Below, in pieces: positions 58,035 through 64,000 of a stretch of 64,000 bases of DNA; position 1 is the stretch's first letter; each line of letters opens with the position of its first letter. Below the pieces are notes generated by a model. It worked only from the letters and a program-made list of their open reading frames with translations, did not search any database and was not told where the DNA came from. The translations under genes were made by a program, and so were the position numbers. Origin of the DNA: JAGOTP01 sp964582475 (GTDB lineage Bacteria; Patescibacteriota; Patescibacteriia; 2-12-FULL-60-25); the NCBI GenBank assembly GCA_964582475.1, contig CAZOQS010000002.1:1-64000 (forward strand), read 5' to 3'.

Positions 58035-58979
58035 ATGGGAACCCCCGCAGAACACAGCGAGCAGATCGAGATCGTGATCGAGGGCGAGCGGCACATGGTG
58101 GACCTCGACGTCTTCAACGTCGGGAGCCTGGTGACCAAGCCCGCCCTTCTCGGCAAGAACCTCGTGATCTCCCCCGACGCATTGGAGAATCACAAGGGCG
58201 CCGTCGACAAGGCCTGTGTCGTGGGCAGGGTGCTCTTCCTGCGCTGCCTCGCCAACGGGGACGACGGCCAGAAGCCCCCGCCCCCGCCGCAGGTCGTCAT
58301 CACGGATGAGATGATCCGGAACAGCCAGGCCTACAAGAGGCTGGATGCCGAGAGGGCGGCGCTCGCCGCCGAGAACGCCCTGGTCAAGAAGTTCAGCTTC
58401 TTCCAGTTCCTGGTCGCCAAGGGCTGGATGGAGCGGCCCGTCCGCGAGGACGGGGCCGTCATCACGGAGCTCCCGGTCGACGGGAAGTTCTACATCATCT
58501 CCGCCCCCATCGGGGGTGCGCTGCTCTTCTACGGGAACCTCCCGTCGAAGATCGGGGACAGGTTGAACCTGGCCCGTACCGAGCGGGGCACCTCCATCGC
58601 CTACGTCTTCGAGGTGGTCGCCGAGACGGGACGCAAGCCCCGCCTCGACATCAAGGTCTACGTCGACCAGTCCGATCTCCCGCTCGTGAAGTCCTTCGTC
58701 ATCGACGAGTTCATGACGCTCGTCAACGGGGACGGGCTCATCCATCGGCCCTCCACGCCTTCCCGCGACGGGAAGCAGGTGGCGGTGGTCGAGGAGGCCG
58801 TCCTCCAGATCCAGGCGGTGCACATCGCCGCCAACGACATCCCGGGGCCGGTCATCATGCAGGCGATCCACAACGCCCGCCAGAGCTTCAAGGCCTCGGT
58901 CGCCAAGGCGGTGACCACCACCCGTGGCCCGCAGCTCGGCGAGGGCGCCAGCAAGCAGGCGAACGGCTCCACCGCCTAG
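58035..58979 (+). CDS. High-GC cassette gene F: soluble protein, unknown, shares motif and terminator with gene G
   Basis: A 314-residue protein without signal peptide or membrane helix; nearly every codon ends in G or C. The N-terminal domain (about 8-70) is beta-rich ('IEIVIEGERHMVDLDVFNVG'), then come a polyproline hinge (81-85), a short coiled coil (about 98-118) and a C-terminal domain (about 120-295). The latter contains 'SFVIDEFMTLVNGDG', matching 'AFVMDEFMAGVFRED' in gene G. Ribosome binding before ATG 58035 is weak. No family recognised; with gene G it may form a two-member family. Confidence 0.65.
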   Translation: MGTPAEHSEQIEIVIEGERHMVDLDVFNVGSLVTKPALLGKNLVISPDALENHKGAVDKACVVGRVLFLRCLANGDDGQKPPPPPQVVITDEMIRNSQAYKRLDAERAALAAENALVKKFSFFQFLVAKGWMERPVREDGAVITELPVDGKFYIISAPIGGALLFYGNLPSKIGDRLNLARTERGTSIAYVFEVVAETGRKPRLDIKVYVDQSDLPLVKSFVIDEFMTLVNGDGLIHRPSTPSRDGKQVAVVEEAVLQIQAVHIAANDIPGPVIMQAIHNARQSFKASVAKAVTTTRGPQLGEGASKQANGSTA

Positions 58980-59007
58980 CCGTAGGCAGGTCTAACTGAA
59001 GAGATCT

Positions 59008-59100
59008 GACCTGCGTCCCTCGCAGGTCACTCTTCCCGCCGCCGACGAAACGCCGCCGCTGAATCTTCAGTGGCCCCCTCGTTTCATCGGCGGCGTTTTG
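59008..59100 (+). terminator. Terminator module of cassette gene F (shared with gene G)
   Basis: A first hairpin GACCTGCG/CGCAGGTC (59008-59028) is followed by a long stem CGCCGCCGACGAAACG (59037-59052) with CGTTTCATCGGCGGCG (59080-59095, one mismatch), then TTTTGTATTC. The outer arm and the GTATTCAA tail recur after gene G. Confidence 0.85.
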
Positions 59101-59132
59101 TATTCAAAAAAGGCTAAATTTAAACAAGAGAA

Positions 59133-59162
59133 TTGACAAAATACTTTATTACATGGTAAAAA
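59133..59162 (+). promoter_or_regulatory. Promoter and leader of cassette gene G
   Basis: TTGACA (59133-59138), an 18-base spacer and TAAAAA (59157-59162). The leader holds AACGGTG/CACCGTT (59162-59182) and CGTCTGGCTG/CAGCCAGGCG (59183-59240, one G-U pair) enclosing CGTTTT/AAAACG. GGAGG lies 8 bases before the ATG at 59304. These elements fill the gap 58980-59303. Confidence 0.65.
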
Positions 59163-59303
59163 ACGGTGTTCTTTTCACCGTTCGTCTGGCTGTTTTTGTG
59201 TCCCGTTTTCTTAAAAACGAGAAATAGAACCAGCCAGGCGACACTAACTGCATCAAGCAACATCACCCTTTCCCCGTGGCTGTTTCGAAGGAGGCGCTGA
59301 TCG

Positions 59304-60464
59304 ATGAGTTCCGACACAACGGCAGATGTGGTCACCGAAGCCGGATCTTCTCCGGCCAAGGCGACGAAGACCAAGAAGGATCGGCGGCGGCCGATGCTCG
59401 AGGCGCGCCACGTGGCGCCTACCTTCACCGACCGGCTCGTCACCCCCAAGGTGCTCGCGCCCATCATCTTCCTGGCGCTCAGCGCCGGGGGCTACCGCTG
59501 GGCGAACAGCCCGACGCTCGTCATGCTGGTCGACTACGGCGCGTGTGCGCTCGTGCTGGCGTGCTACGGCGTCTACCTCAGCTTCACCAAGCAGAGCGTC
59601 AGCTCGGCACTGACGGAGCTTCGAACATCCTCCAAGGAGCGCTTCGAGGCGGACAACATCAAGTACGGGCTGCTCGCAGCCCGCTACCAGCGTCGCTGGT
59701 ACACTCTGCGCAAAGCGCGCGAACAGCGCGACTACTACAAGCGCAAGCACGCGGAGGCGGCGGGGGAGGTCACGCGGCTTCTCGAGCTCAGCACCGAAGC
59801 AGAGCGACAGCAGGCCGAGGCTGCTCGGAAGGCCGAGTGGAACGAGGCGCTCGCCGAGCTCTACAAGGGGGGCTCTGTCGTCCGAGATCAGGAAGCCTGG
59901 TTCACCTGCTTCGTCGATCCGGAGGGAAAACCGATTGGCACGAGCAAGAAGGGTGCGACCCACCTCCTCGCCCTCGCGATCCCGCGCCTCAGGCGCGAGA
60001 AGCGCAGCCCTACGGGTCTGCTCTGGGTGCGCTTCCCGAAGGACGGCGAGTCGCCCTACGAGGCGATGAGTCCGAAGGTGGGCGTGCACATCCTCATCGT
60101 TCGCCTGTCTTCGGGTGAGTTCACCGTGACGGTCACGGACCTGAGCCGGACCCCGGGCGACAGCAAGCAGCGTGACCACTTCCAGGTCACGAACCCGGAT
60201 GGGGTCGCGTTCGTCATGGATGAATTCATGGCGGGCGTCTTCCGCGAAGACGTGCTGACCGCCTACCGTGACACGATCAGCGTCGGATACGTGATCGGCA
60301 AAGCGCTGATGATCGCTGACTACTTCCAGCCCCTGCGCTGGAGGTCATCGGTGAACAAGCTCCGCGGCTCGACCATGAACCTGGTCCCGGGTCACACCAT
60401 GACGGATCCTGTGCTGGAGGCCCTGTCAGCACGGTTCCGTGAGGCACAGGCGCAGCGGGGCTGA
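59304..60464 (+). CDS. High-GC cassette gene G: two-TM protein with coiled coil, unknown
   Basis: A 386-residue protein. A basic cytoplasmic N-terminus ('KATKTKKDRRRP') leads to two membrane helices (about 48-63 and 70-92), a long charged coiled coil (about 105-185, rich in Arg/Glu/Ala) and a globular C-terminal domain (about 186-375) that is therefore cytoplasmic. That domain carries 'AFVMDEFMAGVFRED' (about 302-316), like gene F. No family recognised. ATG 59304 follows a strong GGAGG. It lies just upstream of virB4 but has its own promoter and terminator. Confidence 0.65.
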   Translation: MSSDTTADVVTEAGSSPAKATKTKKDRRRPMLEARHVAPTFTDRLVTPKVLAPIIFLALSAGGYRWANSPTLVMLVDYGACALVLACYGVYLSFTKQSVSSALTELRTSSKERFEADNIKYGLLAARYQRRWYTLRKAREQRDYYKRKHAEAAGEVTRLLELSTEAERQQAEAARKAEWNEALAELYKGGSVVRDQEAWFTCFVDPEGKPIGTSKKGATHLLALAIPRLRREKRSPTGLLWVRFPKDGESPYEAMSPKVGVHILIVRLSSGEFTVTVTDLSRTPGDSKQRDHFQVTNPDGVAFVMDEFMAGVFREDVLTAYRDTISVGYVIGKALMIADYFQPLRWRSSVNKLRGSTMNLVPGHTMTDPVLEALSARFREAQAQRG

Positions 60465-60483
60465 TGCAGAAACGGTGGCTCTT

Positions 60484-60556
60484 CGCCGCCGACGAGAACG
60501 TGGCCGATCTTCCTTAAGATCAGCACACCCCTCCCTCGTCGGCGGCGTTCTCGTAT
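60484..60556 (+). terminator. Terminator module of cassette gene G
   Basis: CGCCGCCGACGAG (60484-60496) and CTCGTCGGCGGCG (60535-60547) form a perfect 13-bp stem with an inner GATCTT/AAGATC hairpin, followed by TTCTCGTATTC. The arms and tail match those after gene F while the loops differ. Confidence 0.85.
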
Positions 60557-60580
60557 TCAACAGCTTCTCAGAAAATGATG

Positions 60581-60589
60581 TGGTATACT
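60581..60589 (+). promoter_or_regulatory. Extended -10 promoter of virB4
   Basis: TGGTATACT ends 13 bases before the virB4 ATG. It belongs to the resident type of promoter box (compare 48977 and 49053) and gives virB4 its own transcription downstream of the inserted cassettes. Confidence 0.6.
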
Positions 60590-60602
60590 GTCTTCGTCCT
60601 CT

Positions 60603-62495
60603 ATGTCCTTTGAAACTGAGCCGCAGAAGCCGGCGGGTCCGGCCCTTACGTTGGAAAAGCCGAAGCTCGAGAAAGGGCCTTCGAAAGAAGAGCTCAAGCA
60701 AAAACAGGCCGAAGAGCATGCGGCACTTGAAGATGAGCGCTTGTATCGAAAAGGAGCAGCCGTCGTGAAGGATTTGATCGCGCCGGCGTCGATGAAGATT
60801 GAGCCGTCGTTTGTGCGATTGGGCGATATTTTTTGTCGTACGTTGTTCGTGGTGACCTATCCACGTTACGTGTCGGTGGGTTGGGCGTCTCCGATTATCA
60901 ACTTGAGTGCCCAGCTCGACATCTCGATGTATTTTTATCCGATTAAATCGGACGTCATTTTAAAACAGCTGAAGCGTAAGGTAGGTATTCTGGAAGCGCA
61001 GATCATGTCGGATAACGAAACAGGGAAGCCACGTGATCCAATCACAGAAACGGCGTTACGCGACGTAGAACAGCTGCGTGATGACCTCACGCAAGGGATC
61101 GAGCACTTTTTCCAGTTCGCCTTTTATTGCACCTTCTACTCGAAGGATATGGACGAGCTCGAGCGCGTGACGAGTCAGGTGGAAGGAACATTCGCTTCGG
61201 CGCTGATCTATACGCGTCGTGCCTATTTCCAGTCTGAGCAAGGCTTCAACTCGACCATGCCGCTCTGCAACGACGAATTGCAAATTACGTTTAACATGAG
61301 TACGTCGCCAATCGCGTCGTCCTTCCCATTCACCTCCGCCGAACTTTCCAGTGATAACGGCATTTTATATGGCGTGAACCGTCATAATAACTCGTTGATT
61401 TTGTTTGACCGCTTCTCGCTCCAAAACGCGAACGCGGTTATTTTTGCGACGTCTGGTGCGGGAAAAAGTTACGCGATTAAACTCGAGATCGTTCGTTCGA
61501 TGATGTTGGGGGTAGACGTGATCGTCATCGATCCGGAAATGGAATATAAGCATCTTTCGGATGCGGTTGGAGGAACGTACATTAATATTTCATTATCTTC
61601 CAAATCCAAGCTCAATCCGTTCGACTTGCCACGTCCGACAGGGGAGACAGCGTCAGCCGAAGATATTATTCGCAGCGCGGTTATTACGATCAAAGGCTTG
61701 CTGCGTTTGATGTTGGGTAAACTCACCCCGCAAGAAGATTCTATTCTCGATCGTGCGTTGCTTGAAACGTATGCCAAGAAAGATATCGTCCCGGGGGCGG
61801 ACCTCTCGAAGCTCGAAGCGCCTATCATGAAGGACTTCCAGGACATCTTGGAAGGTATGGAAGGGACAACGGATTTGATTATCAAATTGCGTAAGTTTAC
61901 GGAAGGAACGTTTGCAGGTCTTTTGAATGCGCCAACAACGGTGCAGATGAATAACCAGCTTGTGACCTTCTCTGTGCGTGACCTTGAAGATGAACTGCGT
62001 CCGATGGCGATTTATACGATCGTGAACTACATCTGGAACGTGGTGCGCTCCGAGCGCAAAAAGCGCATGCTCGTGATCGATGAGGCCTGGTGGTTAATGC
62101 AATCGGAGGACTCCGCGAAATTTATCTTCGCGCTCGTAAAACGTTGTCGCAAATACTATCTCGGTATTACGACGATCACCCAAGATGTGAACGACTTCTT
62201 AACCTCGCCATATGGTCAGGCGATCGTGACGAACAGCTCGATGCAGTTGCTCTTGAAGCAGTCACCGGCATCGATCGATTTGGTGGCGCGTACCTTTTTG
62301 CTCACACAGTCAGAGAAGTACTTGTTGCTTGAGTCAGGTGTGGGAGAGGGGATCTTCTTTGCGGGTGCGAAACACGCGGCGATTCAAGTCGTTGCCTCGT
62401 ACACGGAAGATCAGATTGTGACGACGAATCCAGAGCAGTTGTTGAAGATTGAACAGGCAAAGAAAGACTACGCGGAACAGACCGCCGGTAAGTAA
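60603..62495 (+). CDS. VirB4/TraC-type secretion ATPase
   Basis: A 630-residue ATPase. A charged N-terminus (about 1-50) and VirB4 N-terminal domain ('FVRLGDIFCRTLFVVTYPRY', about 70-240) are followed by the motor: Walker A 'FATSGAGKSYAIKLE' (about 281-295), 'VIVIDPEMEYKHL', Walker B 'KRMLVIDEAWWLM' and 'GITTITQDVNDFLTS'. VirB4 ATPases energise type IV secretion and conjugation machines. The split from its operon partners by four cassettes is unusual. The next gene starts 15 bases downstream. Confidence 0.93.
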   Translation: MSFETEPQKPAGPALTLEKPKLEKGPSKEELKQKQAEEHAALEDERLYRKGAAVVKDLIAPASMKIEPSFVRLGDIFCRTLFVVTYPRYVSVGWASPIINLSAQLDISMYFYPIKSDVILKQLKRKVGILEAQIMSDNETGKPRDPITETALRDVEQLRDDLTQGIEHFFQFAFYCTFYSKDMDELERVTSQVEGTFASALIYTRRAYFQSEQGFNSTMPLCNDELQITFNMSTSPIASSFPFTSAELSSDNGILYGVNRHNNSLILFDRFSLQNANAVIFATSGAGKSYAIKLEIVRSMMLGVDVIVIDPEMEYKHLSDAVGGTYINISLSSKSKLNPFDLPRPTGETASAEDIIRSAVITIKGLLRLMLGKLTPQEDSILDRALLETYAKKDIVPGADLSKLEAPIMKDFQDILEGMEGTTDLIIKLRKFTEGTFAGLLNAPTTVQMNNQLVTFSVRDLEDELRPMAIYTIVNYIWNVVRSERKKRMLVIDEAWWLMQSEDSAKFIFALVKRCRKYYLGITTITQDVNDFLTSPYGQAIVTNSSMQLLLKQSPASIDLVARTFLLTQSEKYLLLESGVGEGIFFAGAKHAAIQVVASYTEDQIVTTNPEQLLKIEQAKKDYAEQTAGK

Positions 62496-62510
62496 CCTAT
62501 CCTTTTTCCT

Positions 62511-63125
62511 ATGCAACGACGCACACAGGCCATCCTTCTCATCGTTTTCGGACTATTGGTAATCGTCGGGGTGATCGTTTGGCTCATATGGCCACTAAAA
62601 AAAGAGCCGACAGCACCTGTTATTCAGCCACCCGCGTATCCAGAAGGGCAGACACAGACAGGGATTCTCCCTTCAGAGCCAACGCCGAGTGCTCCAACGC
62701 CCGCTGATCCAGCCCTGCTTGAGTCACGTCGTTTGGAGGATAGACTTCGTCGCATGGCGCAGGACTTTGCTTCACGTGCCGGGAGTTATTCCAATGCAGA
62801 TGACTTTGCCGCCTTGCGTGACGCAGGGCTCGAGGCGACGCCTACGGTTCGAGCCTTTTTTGCCGCTGAACAAGTACGTCTTCGGGCTGCCTATCCGATC
62901 CGTTCTGGGACCTGGGGTCAGACGGTTCGTGGCTTAGCCTCAAAAATTACTTCTCCAACCCCTATCCGTAGCCAAGCGGAAGTGACCGTCCAAGTAGACG
63001 CGCAGGTGGTTGTTGAGTCCGGAGATGCAGCGCCGCAGACGAGCTACCGACAGGCGAGTATTACATTCCAGCGTGCAGGTACGAATTGGGTTGTGTCTCG
63101 GATCGATTGGGTAGATGCGCTCTAA
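62511..63125 (+). CDS. Membrane-anchored secretion-operon protein, unknown
   Basis: A 204-residue protein with one N-terminal transmembrane helix (about 8-28), a proline/threonine-rich linker (about 30-70) and an extracytoplasmic alpha/beta domain (about 72-204, ending 'SITFQRAGTNWVVSRIDWVD'), of a shape seen in VirB8/TcpC-like folds. That similarity is only an impression. It follows virB4 by 15 bases and precedes comF by 11. Confidence 0.65.
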   Translation: MQRRTQAILLIVFGLLVIVGVIVWLIWPLKKEPTAPVIQPPAYPEGQTQTGILPSEPTPSAPTPADPALLESRRLEDRLRRMAQDFASRAGSYSNADDFAALRDAGLEATPTVRAFFAAEQVRLRAAYPIRSGTWGQTVRGLASKITSPTPIRSQAEVTVQVDAQVVVESGDAAPQTSYRQASITFQRAGTNWVVSRIDWVDAL

Positions 63126-63136
63126 GGAGAAGAGGT

Positions 63137-63823
63137 ATGACGCCGCGCGTGGCTTCGCGAGAGGGGGTACGCCTTGTTCTCGACGGCATATTTCCGCCGA
63201 GCTGTCTTAGTTGTACGACAGAAGGGGAGTGGTTATGTTCGTCCTGTCTTGGAACGATCTCATTTGTTGGCCGAGTCGCCTTGCCCGATGACCACCCGTT
63301 AACGACCCTGATCGCTGTTTCCAGCTACCAACAGCCGATTATAGGTGGATTGATACGTTCATTTAAGTACCAGCGAGCCCTGTGTTTAGAGGAAGAGGCT
63401 CTGCGAGATGTGCTTCTTCGCTTTCGAGAGGAGTCTGATGCGCTGTCCGCACTTCTGCCAGCACCGACCCTGATTGTTCCGTTACCGATGGACCCGGAAC
63501 GTCAACGAACCCGTGGAATGGATCACGCGTTTCGTTTAGCGACCCTCGTGCAAGCACTCTTTTTTCCTACTGTTCCAGTGCGTCAGGCGCTTGCGCGTAC
63601 ACGTATTACTCAAACAAACGCGCGTTTAGCTACAGCAGAAGCTCGAGCAATAAACCTGGAAGAAGCGTTTGTGTGTACGGAAAATGTAAAAGGGGAGGAG
63701 ATTTTATTGATCGACGACGTCTACACGTCGGGAGCGACGCTAAAAGAGGCATCATTGCAGCTCCATGCTGCCGAAGCGGCATCGGTTCAGGGGCTTGTTC
63801 TTGCGCAAAGTAAGACGAGCTAA
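63137..63823 (+). CDS. comF: ComF family phosphoribosyltransferase-like protein
   Basis: A 228-residue ComF: an N-terminal four-cysteine zinc finger ('CLSCTTEGEWLCSSC', about 22-36), the 'ALARTRITQTNARLATAEAR' segment and the type I phosphoribosyltransferase signature 'EILLIDDVYTSGATLKEA'. ComF is needed for natural transformation in several bacteria. ATG 63137 has GGAGA upstream and fits the family start. With dprA this points to DNA uptake. Confidence 0.92.
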   Translation: MTPRVASREGVRLVLDGIFPPSCLSCTTEGEWLCSSCLGTISFVGRVALPDDHPLTTLIAVSSYQQPIIGGLIRSFKYQRALCLEEEALRDVLLRFREESDALSALLPAPTLIVPLPMDPERQRTRGMDHAFRLATLVQALFFPTVPVRQALARTRITQTNARLATAEARAINLEEAFVCTENVKGEEILLIDDVYTSGATLKEASLQLHAAEAASVQGLVLAQSKTS

Positions 63824-63858
63824 TATCCAGGAAAAGAGGGTTGCGCCTCAGAAAAGTA

Positions 63859-63867
63859 TGGTATAAT
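63859..63867 (+). promoter_or_regulatory. Extended -10 promoter
   Basis: TGGTATAAT is a perfect extended -10 box, 31 bases before the ATG at 63899; no good -35 is seen. Confidence 0.65.
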
Positions 63868-63898
63868 TCTCGCAACTGTTTGTTCATTCCTGATACTT

Positions 63899-64000
63899 AT
63901 GCGCCCCCTCTTTAAACTGACCCTTTCCCTGCTCGTTGGATGTATAGGACTTGTCGCTGCTTCTTCCGTTCACGCAGCAACAAAATCGATTTGTGCAGCT
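63899..64000 (+). CDS. Secreted protein, N-terminal fragment
   Basis: The last 34 codons of the window start with a signal peptide ('FKLTLSLLVGCIGLVAASSV', cleavage near HAA). The rest lies beyond the window edge, so the product cannot be named. Confidence 0.6.
   Translation, partial: MRPLFKLTLSLLVGCIGLVAASSVHAATKSICAA

Noticed and set aside
58980..60556. Integron-type attC sites between cassettes
   Set aside because: GTCTAAC near 58988 fits one core half-site, but no matching GTTRRRY lies at the other end of the hairpin, and no integrase gene is seen.
21342..60556. Cassettes as contamination from a GC-rich genome
   Set aside because: A chimeric join would carry GC-rich intergenic DNA; here promoters and leaders are AT-rich and boundaries fall exactly between transcription units at several separate sites. 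It cannot be excluded without read data.
1..64000. CRISPR arrays, insertion sequences, rRNA or other tRNA genes
   Set aside because: No spaced direct repeats, transposase or integrase genes, or rRNA-like sequence were recognised. Only one tRNA (Ser) folds convincingly.
1..64000. UGA read as an amino acid (alternative code)
   Set aside because: TGA ends several well-recognised genes (for example rsmH, the permease and recR) at the expected family length.

Overview
The window looks like a chromosome segment of a Patescibacteria (CPR) bacterium, possibly a Paceibacteria/Uhrbacteria-like lineage of medium GC. The signs are a shortened UvrA and UvrC, a pared-down type IV-secretion-like operon (TrbL/VirB6-like, PrgI, TraC/VirB4-type proteins), a membrane-anchored ClpC-like AAA protein, split cell-wall clusters and many small membrane proteins without relatives I can name. 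UGA is used as a stop, so this is not a UGA-recoding lineage. The phylum is an inference from gene content; no rRNA gene is present.

Layout. 1-9.5 kb: envelope proteins (PG-binding, CAP), a DinD-like protein, an APH-type kinase, an Mqo-like oxidoreductase with TrhO, and tRNA-Ser(GGA). 9.5-14 kb: uvrA, a methyltransferase and a short uvrC. 14.6-21.2 kb: mraZ with its operator, rsmH, ftsL-like, a degenerate ClpC-like protein, a WecA/MraY-family transferase and DUF192. 23.3-28.4 kb: rplU and a glycan/methyltransferase operon with gtrA. 29-37.7 kb: recR, ybaB, dnaB, an amino-acid permease, folD, pyrG, rpmA and nfu. 38-41.5 kb: mraY-ftsW-murG. 41.6-49 kb: topA, dprA, pth, der and an LCP protein. 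49-62.5 kb: the secretion-like operon. 63-64 kb: comF and the start of a secreted protein.

The most unusual feature is a set of seven solitary genes whose base composition and expression signals differ from the rest: 21447-22922, 28556-28999, 36451-36858 (weakest case), 55388-56722, 57025-57708, 58035-58979 and 59304-60464. Most have G or C at nearly every third codon position. Each sits alone between housekeeping modules, usually with a consensus TTGACA/T promoter, a long AT-rich structured leader, a Shine-Dalgarno sequence and a GC-rich terminator hairpin. The resident genes instead often start within about 6-15 bases of an extended -10 box (TGnTAnnnT), which suggests leaderless transcripts. 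Four of the cassettes lie side by side and split the secretion operon just before virB4. One (21447-22922) carries a SAM-like N-terminus and two C-terminal domains resembling effector-associated domains (EADs) of bacterial conflict systems. Two adjacent cassettes (58035 and 59304) share an almost identical terminator and a short protein motif.

Working together: dprA and comF point to DNA uptake, uvrA/uvrC/recR/dinD to DNA damage responses, and mraZ/rsmH/mraY/ftsW/murG/LCP to wall synthesis and division. The cassettes look like an imported accessory layer, with secreted, membrane and putative defence-adaptor products, laid over this compact core.
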